Shown one piece after another: positions 51,911 to 60,433 of a stretch of DNA of 64,000 nt. The notes beneath the pieces were generated by a model. The model had not been told where the DNA came from, did no database searches, and worked only from the letters and a program-made list of their open reading frames with translations. Each line of letters opens with the position of its first letter. The first letter of the stretch is position 1. This stretch comes from JACCXM01 sp046328335 (GTDB taxonomy: Bacteria > Chloroflexota > Chloroflexia > Thermomicrobiales > UBA6265), in NCBI GenBank assembly GCA_046328335.1, contig JAXLWU010000028.1:1-64000 (forward strand), written 5' to 3'. The translations under genes were made by a program, and so were the position numbers.

Positions 51911-54475
51911 ATGACGATCGGTTCGGCTGGGGTAGGCGCGCGATCGGTCACGATCGCCGCGGCGCACCGCCGCGGCCGGACTTGGCCGGCGCCGCTTACT
52001 CCCCTCATCGGGCGGCGACAAGAACTCGCTGCCGCTTCCGCACTGCTCCGCCGCGGCGCGACCCGCCTCTTGACGCTCACCGGTCCGGGCGGGATCGGCA
52101 AGACGCGCCTGGCGCTGGAGATCGCCGCGGAGCTCGACGAGGAGTTTGATGGCGGCGTCGTGTGGGTACCACTCGCGGCGGTCCGCGATGCCGATGCCGT
52201 CGTTCCCGCCATTGCGGCGGGTCTCGGTGTCACTGGCGCCGCCGTGGACGATCGACTCGTCCGGGTCCTTCGCGGTGGTCAGTTCCTGCTGATTCTCGAC
52301 AATTTCGAACACGTGGTCGAGGCGGCGCCACGGATCGCCGAGGTGCTCGAGGCGTGCCCGATGCTACGGGCGGTCGTCACCAGCCGCTCACGGTTGCGCA
52401 TCCGGGGCGAACGGGTGCTGCCGGTGCCTCCGCTGTCGCTCAGCCAGGCGACGGGCAGCGCGAGCGCGTCGTCGGACGAGGCGCCTGTTCATCCACCGTT
52501 GACGTTGCACTCGGAAGCGGTGACGCTCTTCATCGAGCGGGCGCAAGCCGTCGTGCCGGACATTGACGTGAGCGAGGCCAACGCCCCGGTGGTGGCCGAG
52601 ATCTGTCAGCGACTGGATGGCCTGCCTCTGGCGATCGATCTGGCCGCCGCCCGGGTCGATCACCTGAGCCCGCGCGCCCTGCTGACCCGGTTGAATCAGC
52701 GGCTGTCGCTGCTCGTCGACGGCGACCGCGATTTGCCGGTCCGTCTGCAGACAATGCGCAACGCCATCGCCTGGAGTTACGACCTGCTTCCGCCGGAGGA
52801 GCAGGCCCTCTTCCGCCGGCTCGCGGTCTTTGACGGCGGCTTCACGCTCGATGCGGCCGAAGCGGTGACGGAGGGGGTTGGGGGGAAGGGAAAGGGGGAA
52901 GGAGCGAACCAGGAGGCGTTGCCAGTCGCCAAAGCTCCGCCCTCTGCTCTCCTTTTCCCCTTGCCCCCTTCCCCCCTTCCCCCTCCGATGCTCGCTCTTG
53001 TCGCCTCCCTGGTCGACAAGAGCCTCGTCCGCCACGAACCAGCCGCTCCCGGGGGACCGCGCTACGCGATGCTGGGGATCGTCCGCGAGTTCGCGGCCGA
53101 GTGCCTGGAGGCAGCAGGGGAAATGGCAGGCGCGCGGCAGGCCCACGCCTCCTGGTTTCTCGCGCTCGCCGAGCGGGAGGCGCTGGCGGATTTTCTGCCC
53201 GATGGCGAGCGGCGGCTGGACACGCTCGACGCGGAGCGCGCGAATCTGCGGGCGGCCCTGTCGTGGTGGGCGGAATCGGGCCAGTCCGCGCGATTGCTCG
53301 CCCATGCGGCCGCCGCGGGACGGTTCTGGTACGTCCGCAACCACTTGCGGGAGGGCCAGGAGTGGCTTGAACGCGCCCTGGACGGAAGCGATGGACGGCC
53401 TTCGCCCGATCGCGCCAGGGCGCTGGTGTGGCTCGGGGTGATCGTGTTCCTACGCGGAGACATGCTGGGCGCCGCGCGACTCGGCGCGGAGGGATTGGAA
53501 CTATGCCGGGCGCTCGGAGCCGCTTGGTGGGACGATACTGCCGATCCTCTCGGGGTGACCAAGCCCTTCGATAAGTCCCAGCGAGCGCTTACCGAAAGCT
53601 ACGCGCTCCATGCCCTGGGAGTCGCCGCGTTTCACCGCGGCGATCCTGAGGGCGCCAAGACCTGGTTTGCCGAGGGCCGCGCCGCGGCGGAAGCAATCCC
53701 AGAGCCGCGACTGGCCGCTCTGTTAGCAGTGCTCCACATCAGGGCCTTGGGGACCGTCGCCGGGGAACAACGTGATCTTGACGAAGCCGAGCGCCTCTTC
53801 ACCGAGGCGCTGCAGCAGATCCGCTCCACCGACCATGCACCGGGGATTCGCCGCGGGATGGGCGACCTCGCCTACGTGTCGCTCCGGCGTGGCGACTACG
53901 CCGACGCGCTGGAGCGGTATCAGGGAGCCCTGGCGCTCGCCTACACCGGGTTTGCCTCGGTGGGGGTGTACGACGATCTGTTTGGCGCCGCCGTCGCGGC
54001 CGCGCTCCTCTATCGCGATGAGCGAGCGGCGCGCTGCCTCGCCGCCAGCGAAGCGCTAAGTGACCGGCTCGGGCTGGCCGCGGTCATGCCCAGCGAAAGG
54101 TCGGACTGGGATCGCGCCGTCGCCACGGTGCGGCGCGCGGTCGGGGATGCAACGTTCGCCGCCGCGTGGACAGCGGGCCGGGCATTCCGCCCGGAGCAGG
54201 CGATCGCCGAAATCCTGTCCATTTCCGCCGTTCAGCCGGAAGCGAAACGGCAGGTCATCCTGTCGGAGCGGGAGTTGGACGTGCTCCGCCTGCTGGTGGC
54301 GGGACAGACCGATCGGGCGATCGGAGAGACCCTGTTCATCAGCCACCGCACTGTCGAATTCCACGTCTCCCGCATCCTCACCAAGCTCGCCGTCCGCAAC
54401 CGAGGCGGAGCCATCGCTGCCGCGCTGGCGGCCGGCTTGGTCGAGCCGCCGCTCGCCGACCGGCGCACCTCGTAG
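51911..54475 (+). CDS. LuxR-family ATPase transcriptional regulator
   Basis: An 854-residue regulator. The N-terminal ATPase has LIGRRQELAAASALL, Walker A GPGGIGKT (58-65), LLILDNFEHVVEAAP (Walker B), VVTSRSRLRIRGE and GLPLAIDLAAARVDHLSP. A TPR-like middle spans about 420-770. The C-terminal LuxR helix-turn-helix reads SERELDVLRLLVAGQTDRAI and ISHRTVEFHVSRILTKL. Residues about 319-360 come from a repeat-derived insertion (see 52869-52988). Predicted ATP-dependent activator; targets unknown, although the cluster of exported genes downstream is a candidate. Confidence 0.92.
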   Translation: MTIGSAGVGARSVTIAAAHRRGRTWPAPLTPLIGRRQELAAASALLRRGATRLLTLTGPGGIGKTRLALEIAAELDEEFDGGVVWVPLAAVRDADAVVPAIAAGLGVTGAAVDDRLVRVLRGGQFLLILDNFEHVVEAAPRIAEVLEACPMLRAVVTSRSRLRIRGERVLPVPPLSLSQATGSASASSDEAPVHPPLTLHSEAVTLFIERAQAVVPDIDVSEANAPVVAEICQRLDGLPLAIDLAAARVDHLSPRALLTRLNQRLSLLVDGDRDLPVRLQTMRNAIAWSYDLLPPEEQALFRRLAVFDGGFTLDAAEAVTEGVGGKGKGEGANQEALPVAKAPPSALLFPLPPSPLPPPMLALVASLVDKSLVRHEPAAPGGPRYAMLGIVREFAAECLEAAGEMAGARQAHASWFLALAEREALADFLPDGERRLDTLDAERANLRAALSWWAESGQSARLLAHAAAAGRFWYVRNHLREGQEWLERALDGSDGRPSPDRARALVWLGVIVFLRGDMLGAARLGAEGLELCRALGAAWWDDTADPLGVTKPFDKSQRALTESYALHALGVAAFHRGDPEGAKTWFAEGRAAAEAIPEPRLAALLAVLHIRALGTVAGEQRDLDEAERLFTEALQQIRSTDHAPGIRRGMGDLAYVSLRRGDYADALERYQGALALAYTGFASVGVYDDLFGAAVAAALLYRDERAARCLAASEALSDRLGLAAVMPSERSDWDRAVATVRRAVGDATFAAAWTAGRAFRPEQAIAEILSISAVQPEAKRQVILSERELDVLRLLVAGQTDRAIGETLFISHRTVEFHVSRILTKLAVRNRGGAIAAALAAGLVEPPLADRRTS
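52869..52988. repeat. Repeat-derived in-frame insertion in the regulator gene
   Basis: A G-rich tract (GGGGGGAAGGGAAAGGGGG) and a matching C-rich tract (CTCCTTTTCCCCTTGCCCCC) about 50 bases apart form an imperfect inverted repeat. It is translated as GVGGKGKGEGANQEA to LLFPLPPSPLPPP between the ATPase and the VASLVDKSLVR segment. A related GGGGGAAGGGGGAAAGGAG wording occurs at 4446-4464. Confidence 0.7.
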
Positions 54476-54478
54476 GCC

Positions 54479-54541
54479 GTCCCCGCGCGGGGACGCCGGC
54501 CACGGTGCCAGGGGCGGATCCTTGGTCCGGCCCCGTGGCCT
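54479..54541. terminator. Terminator-like hairpins
   Basis: Palindrome GTCCCCGC-GCGGGGAC at about 54480-54495, followed by an imperfect long hairpin starting GGCCACGG and ending CCCCGTGGCC, directly after the regulator gene. Confidence 0.65.
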
Positions 54542-54705
54542 TTCCCACCTGATCCCGTGATTTCCCGAGTAGGCGTGGCGCCGCCAGTGCCCTAGCGTGT
54601 CTTTCGCGGAGGGAACTCAGGCAGCACCCTGTTGGCGACGGCTGCGGACTGGTCAGGCTTCCTGGACACAACACGGCCGAGCCGACGAGCGAGGAAGGAG
54701 AGACG

Positions 54706-55419
54706 ATGACTGGTGAGCGTCACCGGAGCGAAGATGTCGCATCTACCGTTTTCTCGAGCCCGGAGTCACGGCTGAACCGGCGCGGATTGCTCGGCGATGC
54801 AGTGGGAGGCTTGGTCCTGGCGGCGAGTGGACTGTTCGTCCCGCAATGGCTGGAGGAATCCGAGGCGCGGGAAGGTGCGTTCGGTGGCCGTCTTGGTGGC
54901 CGCCACGGCCGGAACCGGCGCGGGCGGAACCGGCCGCCGCGGCGGGAGAACAACAGCAACGCGAATGACGCCCCGCGCGGCGCTGGCTCCCTAGAGGGAC
55001 CGCACCTGCGCTGGATCAAAATCCACCTGTACAACGATCTTGCCACCCCGAACCAATCCGCGAGCATCGAACCGTGGGTCCAGACCGAGCGAGACGGTTG
55101 GGGAAAGTTCCCAAATAGCACGCTCGCCAATGGCAAAACCGCGACGTTCCCGTTCCGCTCGGCCTACCGGGCTGGTCTGAACATCGACGGCCAGTTTTAC
55201 GTCGAAGCCAGAAACTTCCTGGTCGGAACGCCGCAAGTCGTTCTGGCCCATGGCGGGCAGATGACCCGGAACGGCTATGAGCGAGAACAGGGGAGGCCGT
55301 TCGTCAGAGGTCTCTCCGAGGGGGAGGAAACGCAGCGGTTGATGGGTGGCCGGCGGTTCACCGTCAAGCGCATCACGGACAGCAAAGACTACATCGAGTT
55401 CGATGTCCATTTCTCGTAG
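54706..55419 (+). CDS. Exported family protein, tandem copy 1
   Basis: A 237-residue protein from ATG 54706 with GGAAGGAGAG upstream. A hydrophilic N-terminus leads to LNRRGLLGDAVGGLVLAASG and ends PQWLEESEAREG. An Arg/Gly-rich linker (RHGRNRRGRNRPPRREN) precedes a strand-rich domain (IKIHLYNDLATPNQSASI, FYVEARNFLVGTPQVVLAHG). The next gene has the same plan with diverged mature sequence, so they are tandem paralogues. Function unknown. Confidence 0.8.
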   Translation: MTGERHRSEDVASTVFSSPESRLNRRGLLGDAVGGLVLAASGLFVPQWLEESEAREGAFGGRLGGRHGRNRRGRNRPPRRENNSNANDAPRGAGSLEGPHLRWIKIHLYNDLATPNQSASIEPWVQTERDGWGKFPNSTLANGKTATFPFRSAYRAGLNIDGQFYVEARNFLVGTPQVVLAHGGQMTRNGYEREQGRPFVRGLSEGEETQRLMGGRRFTVKRITDSKDYIEFDVHFS

Positions 55420-55447
55420 TTCGTTTTGTGAAGAATGAGGAACAACG

Positions 55448-56173
55448 ATGAGCGATAACAACAACGGGTGGGACGACGAGATCGACACGATCGCAAATCT
55501 CGACGGAGATCTGAATCGACGCCGGCTGCTCGGCGCGGCCGCGGGCGGCTTCGTCCTGACGGCGAGCGGGCTGCTGCTCCCGAAGTGGCAGGAAGAGGCG
55601 GAGGCGCGGGAAGGCGCGCTGAGCGGCGCCCAGGGCGGGCGTCACGGCAAAGACCGCCGCGGCCGTGGCCAGCGCAAGCGGCGCACCCACGGCGACAGGA
55701 AGAACACGCATGAGGTCAAGGATCTTCCGCTCCCATTCCGCAACACCGCGGTGACGGTTCGCAACGATCTCGCCGAACCGGTGCCATGCCTCTTTTACGC
55801 CGCGCATAACACGCACGGGGATGATTACGATTCGTTCTTCAAGGTCAGCGAACATACCGTCAATAATGAAGACAACGATCACGATTACCGGTTTGATCCC
55901 CTCGAATTTCGGGTTGGGATCCTCATCAGGGAGCTCAATGAGGGGAAGGATGTTTTCTGCGACGTGCGCAACCTGAGGATCGGGTACCCCCGCGGTGGCG
56001 TGAGTACGGGCGACAATCTCGATCCCGCCACCGGCAATTTCGGCGCCGCCTATATCCGGGAGCAGGGGTTTTCCGTCGACGAAGAAAAGTACAACTCACG
56101 CGCCGTCCTGCGTCGCCTTTCAGACGACTCGCATGGGGAGCGACGCATCGAGTGGCGGCTGACCGTCCGCTGA
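55448..56173 (+). CDS. Exported family protein, tandem copy 2
   Basis: A 241-residue protein 28 bases after copy 1. The signal region LNRRRLLGAAAGGFVLTASG and the end PKWQEEAEAREGALSG are close to copy 1. The linker RHGKDRRGRGQRKRR is again basic. The mature domain (TAVTVRNDLAEPVPCLFYAA, VFCDVRNLRIGYPRGGVSTG) keeps the same strand plan with different sequence. No family recognised. Probably cotranscribed with copy 1. Confidence 0.8.
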   Translation: MSDNNNGWDDEIDTIANLDGDLNRRRLLGAAAGGFVLTASGLLLPKWQEEAEAREGALSGAQGGRHGKDRRGRGQRKRRTHGDRKNTHEVKDLPLPFRNTAVTVRNDLAEPVPCLFYAAHNTHGDDYDSFFKVSEHTVNNEDNDHDYRFDPLEFRVGILIRELNEGKDVFCDVRNLRIGYPRGGVSTGDNLDPATGNFGAAYIREQGFSVDEEKYNSRAVLRRLSDDSHGERRIEWRLTVR

Positions 56174-56426
56174 ACCGGGTTGGCCGGGCTCAACTGAGGC
56201 AGTGCGCAGCCGAAACGGCCAATGATCGCCATGGCTCCGTACCGGTGGCGACTCACAAATCTCTTGGTTGACATAGCATGATGCCCACCATACACTGGGT
56301 GGGACCCAGATCGTGGGGGCGACCCAACCGCCGGTGGGAACCGGAACGACCGAACCGCTTTGATGGGGGCGGAAGACGATCCGCTTACCCGTGTGGCCAT
56401 GACCGAAGCGCGAGGAGAGACCAGCG

Positions 56427-57542
56427 ATGTCGAACGAGGACAACGACGTCTGGGATCACGCAGCCGCCGTGTTCACGCGTCCCGGGGCGAGCCAGAGTCG
56501 ACGCGACTTGCTGGGTGCGGCCGCCACCGGCTTCGCCCTGGCTGCCAGTGGCCTGCTGCTGCCGGAGCGGCTTGTCGACGCGGCGGATCACCCCGCGCGG
56601 CGACTCCAGAAACACACCGCGCAGCGGCGTGGCACGCACCGCCACGCGCTCGAACACCGCCGCGACCGGCACCGTAACCGCCGCGCGAACAAGGGAGAGG
56701 ACAAGCCAGGCGGAGGATCCGGAACCGATGACCAGGGTTTCGTCTTTGTCGGGAGCACCACCGATGTGCGGGGCCCGGTTGGCCTCGCCGTGGGCGGTGG
56801 AAGGCTGTTCGTCGCTAACGCGGCGAGTAACAGCGAAGCCGTACGCCTCTTTGGCATCAGCGCCAAAGGCCAACTGACGCGCCAGGGAGGCTTGCCTGAC
56901 GGCTTCAATTTTGCCGTGGCCGTCGACCTCGACGCCGCCGGCCGCCTCTACGTCGCCGACCTCTTTGGCCTGGTGCGCGTCTATGCCATCCACGACGATG
57001 GCGGCGCGCACCGCATCGCCGAGATCAGGGCATCGCCAGACCGAGACGGCGTCGCGGTGGCCGTACTTCCTCTTCGTCGCCAGCGAAGCCGAGAACAGCG
57101 TCGCAGCTTCCGCATCGTCAATGGCGATCCGCCGACGTACGAACCGGTGGCGACGATCGGCGGCTTCAACAAGCCGGGGCAACTTGCCTACGACGGGGGG
57201 CGGCTCTACGTCGCCGATCCGGGCAACCAGCGCGTCCAGGTCTACGGTATCGACGGCGGGAGCGGCGAGGCCACGTTCAAGCGGACGATCCCGATCCCCA
57301 ATCCGGGCGGCATCGCCGTCGGCGGTGGCCAGCTCTACGTAAGTTGCTCCCGCAGCGGCAGCAATCAGCGCAGTCGCGTTCAGGTCTTCGACCTCGACGC
57401 TGACGGGGTGACCACCCCGGGGGTGGTGCTGACCAAAGGGGACCAATCGTTCATGGATCCGCGCGGGCTCGCCCTCGGCCGCGGCTTCCTCTTCGTGGCC
57501 GATTCGGGCAACAACCGCGTCCAGGTGTTCCGCATCCCTTGA
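56427..57542 (+). CDS. Exported NHL-repeat beta-propeller protein
   Basis: A 371-residue protein. The N-terminus MSNEDNDVWDHAA leads to QSRRDLLGAAATGFALAASG, like the two preceding genes. The mature part has NHL-type blades: GPVGLAVGGGRLFVANAASN, VDLDAAGRLYVADLFGLVRV, GQLAYDGGRLYVADPGNQRV, GGIAVGGGQLYVSCSRSG and RGLALGRGFLFVADSGNNRV. One blade is broken: between about 57060 and 57112 the gene frame reads LPLRRQRSREQRRS, while the neighbouring frame reads YFLFVASEAENSVA, which fits an NHL blade. Two compensating indels are likely. Confidence 0.83.
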   Translation: MSNEDNDVWDHAAAVFTRPGASQSRRDLLGAAATGFALAASGLLLPERLVDAADHPARRLQKHTAQRRGTHRHALEHRRDRHRNRRANKGEDKPGGGSGTDDQGFVFVGSTTDVRGPVGLAVGGGRLFVANAASNSEAVRLFGISAKGQLTRQGGLPDGFNFAVAVDLDAAGRLYVADLFGLVRVYAIHDDGGAHRIAEIRASPDRDGVAVAVLPLRRQRSREQRRSFRIVNGDPPTYEPVATIGGFNKPGQLAYDGGRLYVADPGNQRVQVYGIDGGSGEATFKRTIPIPNPGGIAVGGGQLYVSCSRSGSNQRSRVQVFDLDADGVTTPGVVLTKGDQSFMDPRGLALGRGFLFVADSGNNRVQVFRIP

Positions 57543-57682
57543 CCGCTGGGCCTGAGAGTGGTCTCGCACGTGGCGGCTGATCTCGTGGTCTCACGAGTAG
57601 ACGGAGCATAGAGGCTGTCCCAGACTGAGGTTCGTGGTTGAGGTTTGGTCACCGACCCCGGCATCGCCAGAAGGAGCAACAT

Positions 57683-58420
57683 GTGGACCGCTTCCAGTTC
57701 GACGCACTCGCCCGTGTGGTGTCCCGCAATCAATCGCGGCGGATGGCACTTGGCATCCTCCTCGGCGCCGCGCTGCTCGGGAACAAGCAGGAGCAGACCC
57801 CAGCCAGGAGCAAGCTCCGCGCTCAGGCCGCGGCCGGGACGTGCTATCCCGGCACCCGGTGCACCCCCGGCAAGGGGAAGAACGCCTCCGGGTGCGACTT
57901 TTCCGGCTCGACCACCTTCGTCGGACGCGACCTGCGCGGCGCCAACCTGAGCAAGAGCAACTTTACCGGAGCGCAGCTCGCCCAGGCCGACTTGCGCGGC
58001 AGCAACGTGAGCGGCGCCTGTTTCGTCGGCGCCAACCTCCGCGACGCCAAGCTGGGCAATTCGGTCAACCTGGGCGGGGCCATCTTCTGTCATACGTTGA
58101 TGCCGGACGGTTCGATGAACGATCGCGACTGTGACCGTGGCACGCCCTGCTGCCCTACCGGCTGCGAACACGGCGAGTGTGGCGGGGGCTCGTGCACCGA
58201 TTTCCAGGCGGTCTGCTCCATCCTGGGCAACCCCTGTTGCTCGGAACACGCCGTCTGTACACCCTTGGGCAATCTGCCGCTGATCACTACCTGCCAGATC
58301 CCGTGCGACAACGACGCGACCTGCGCCAAGATCGTCGGGGCAGATTACGTCTGCGCTACCGACGTGGTCTGCGCCTACATCGCGCCTTGCTGTGTCCACA
58401 AGTCGCGGCGCTCGTCATGA
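57683..58420 (+). CDS. Exported pentapeptide-repeat Cys-rich protein, tandem copy 1
   Basis: A 245-residue protein from GTG 57683 with AAGGAG upstream. Module: D-R-F-Q-F-D-A-L-A-R-V-V, then QSRRMALGILLGAALLG. A Cys pair collar (TCYPGTRCTPGKGKNASGC) precedes pentapeptide repeats (LRGANLSKSNFTGAQLAQAD, LRGSNVSGACFVGANLRDAK), then CHTLMPDGS and a Cys-rich end (CCPTGCEHGECGGGSC, GNPCCSEHAVC). The 58551 gene is a clear tandem paralogue. Confidence 0.87.
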   Translation: MDRFQFDALARVVSRNQSRRMALGILLGAALLGNKQEQTPARSKLRAQAAAGTCYPGTRCTPGKGKNASGCDFSGSTTFVGRDLRGANLSKSNFTGAQLAQADLRGSNVSGACFVGANLRDAKLGNSVNLGGAIFCHTLMPDGSMNDRDCDRGTPCCPTGCEHGECGGGSCTDFQAVCSILGNPCCSEHAVCTPLGNLPLITTCQIPCDNDATCAKIVGADYVCATDVVCAYIAPCCVHKSRRSS

Positions 58421-58550
58421 AGACGTCCCGGGTTGGGAGGGTATCGACCCGAACCACGTATTGCGCCCGGTCCGGGGCCATGCCAAGATGCGCCGATACG
58501 ACCGGCACACCGCGCTGCGCATACGATCGCCAACCCTGGGAGAAGCGTCG

Positions 58551-59414
58551 ATGGACCATGACCGCTTTGATTCGATCGTGCGCGCCCTGTTTGCCGGTTC
58601 GCGGCAGTCGCGCCGGGCTGCCCTCGCCACCCTGCTGGGTGCGGCGCTACTGCGTCCGGAAGCGGGCGTCGATGCCAGGCGCAAGGGGCGCGACCGTCGC
58701 CGCGTTGCCGCCGCGGCGGCCTGCTACCCTGCTACCCGCTGCAACCCCGGCCCAGGCCGGAACACATCTGGCTGCGACTTCTCGGCTTCCACGCTGTTCC
58801 GGAACCGCAACGCCCGCGGCGCCAATCTCAGCAACTGCAATTTCACCGGCGCCAACCTGAGCGGCGCCGATCTGCGGAGCGCCAACCTGAGCGGGGGCTG
58901 TTTCGTGGGCGCCGACCTGACCGGGGCGAAGGTGGGCGGCTCGGTCAATCTGAGCAAGGCGGTCTTCTGCCACACCACCATGCCCGATGGCTCCACCGAC
59001 AACAGCGGATGCAATTCCCCGACGTCCTGCTGCCCGACGTGCGTTCCGGCGACCTGCGCGAGTCTCGGCATCTCCTGCGGCACGGCGCCCGATGGCTGTG
59101 GCGGCACGCTCCGTTGTGGTTCATGCGGGACCGGCGAGACCCCGACGTGCAACAACGGCGTCTGCGCCAGATGCGATGCCACCTGTGCCCCCTTGTGCGG
59201 ATGCTTCAACCTGGCCGATGGCAACACCCGCTGCGGCAGCACCCTCGGCTCCAGTTGCGCGTTGCCGTGTACGTCGAATGCCGATTGTCCCGCCGCTCGC
59301 CCGTTCTGCGTCGCCAGCATCACCCTGCGGTCGCTGAACGAGACCACGACGCTGGCCACCATCTGCGGTCAGCCTGGGCTCGTCGGGGCGTGCGCGGAAG
59401 TGCCGGGGTGTTGA
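58551..59414 (+). CDS. Exported pentapeptide-repeat Cys-rich protein, tandem copy 2
   Basis: A 287-residue protein from ATG 58551. Module: MDHDRFDSIVRAL, then QSRRAALATLLGAALL. Same architecture as the previous gene: CYPATRCNPGPGRNTSGC, pentapeptides (NARGANLSNCNFTGANLSGA, LRSANLSGGCFVGADLTGAK), CHTTMPDGS and a longer Cys-rich tail (SCCPTCVPATCASLG, CGGTLRCGSCGTG, CDATCAPLCGCFNLADG). The conserved collar, CHTxMPDGS and tail suggest one structural unit. Function unknown. Confidence 0.87.
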   Translation: MDHDRFDSIVRALFAGSRQSRRAALATLLGAALLRPEAGVDARRKGRDRRRVAAAAACYPATRCNPGPGRNTSGCDFSASTLFRNRNARGANLSNCNFTGANLSGADLRSANLSGGCFVGADLTGAKVGGSVNLSKAVFCHTTMPDGSTDNSGCNSPTSCCPTCVPATCASLGISCGTAPDGCGGTLRCGSCGTGETPTCNNGVCARCDATCAPLCGCFNLADGNTRCGSTLGSSCALPCTSNADCPAARPFCVASITLRSLNETTTLATICGQPGLVGACAEVPGC

Positions 59415-59720
59415 ACGTGGCCATCGTCCCGCTCGACCTCGCCAGGTGCGAGGTGCGACCGAGGTATCGTTCCGAGCCGCCGCCAGCGATCACGGTGGCC
59501 GTGGCGCTACTCACGATCGCCGAGAATGTTCCTTCGTCAGGATGACACCATTTCCTCCGTTGTTTCCTCCACGACGCTGTGGTGACGCGGCACGTCATGC
59601 ACCGATCGTGGTAGGCGAGGGCAAGCGAGAGGATCGAGGGAGAACCAGCACGGCGAGAAACGAGAAAGCGGCAGCCATTCGCCGGAATGGGATGAGGGCT
59701 CGAACGCTGGTAGGGAGACG
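59415..59720. other. Intergenic region, no gene seen
   Basis: About 300 bases with only short low-complexity frames. A GTAGGGAGACG ribosome-binding site closes it ahead of 59721. Confidence 0.4.
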
Positions 59721-60272
59721 ATGCGGATCGCGGTTTCGGGCACGCATATCACCGGGAAATCGACCCTGGTAGCCGCGCTCGCCGAGCGTCTGCCCCGCCA
59801 TGTGGCGGTGGCGGAACCATACGAAATCCTCGCCGGGCGCGGGTACGAGTTCGCCGATCCGCCCGATATCGATGACTTCGTGGTGCAGTTGCGGCAGTCG
59901 CTTCTCAGCCTGCGGCGCTCCGCGCCGAACCTGATCTTCGACCGTTGCCCGCTCGATTTTCTGGGCTACATCGCGGCCGACCCTGACGCGGTTGCGTTCG
60001 AGATCGAGCGCTGGCGCGAGCCGGTTTCGCGCGCGATGGCGAGTCTCGATCTGGTGATCGCCCTCACCGCGGATCGCGCGTACGATCCGCCAATCGATGC
60101 GGACGAGGCGGCGTACCGCCGCGATGTCGATGATCGGCTGCGGGACATCGTCGTGGGTGATGCATACGATCTCGGTGACGGCGTTGAAATCCTCGCGCTG
60201 GATGGTCCCTGGGACCGCCGCGTCGAGACCGTGCTCGCTCATGTCCACCGACGAAATTTGCTGTTAGGCTGA
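59721..60272 (+). CDS. P-loop nucleoside-kinase-like protein
   Basis: A 183-residue protein. The Walker A variant GTHITGKST (about 7-15) follows MRIAVS. IFDRCPLDFLGYIA (Asp-Arg motif of nucleoside/nucleotide kinases) sits near residue 73, and LDLVIALTADR resembles a Walker B strand. The C-terminal part has an Arg-rich lid-like region (AYRRDVDDRLRDIV). It resembles AAA_28/thymidylate-kinase-like ATPases. The phosphoryl acceptor is unknown. Confidence 0.82.
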   Translation: MRIAVSGTHITGKSTLVAALAERLPRHVAVAEPYEILAGRGYEFADPPDIDDFVVQLRQSLLSLRRSAPNLIFDRCPLDFLGYIAADPDAVAFEIERWREPVSRAMASLDLVIALTADRAYDPPIDADEAAYRRDVDDRLRDIVVGDAYDLGDGVEILALDGPWDRRVETVLAHVHRRNLLLG

Positions 60273-60433
60273 TTCACTGCAACACTTCGTGCCCAAGCAT
60301 TTGCAAGATGCTGATTTCTTCCAAGGGATGGATTTTCTGCTTGAAGATTCGATTGCATGATCTCGCGTGCCGAGTCTCCACTTGACCGATACTATGTCCG
60401 GTTCGGCTGCTCAGCATCGCACAGGACATTAGA

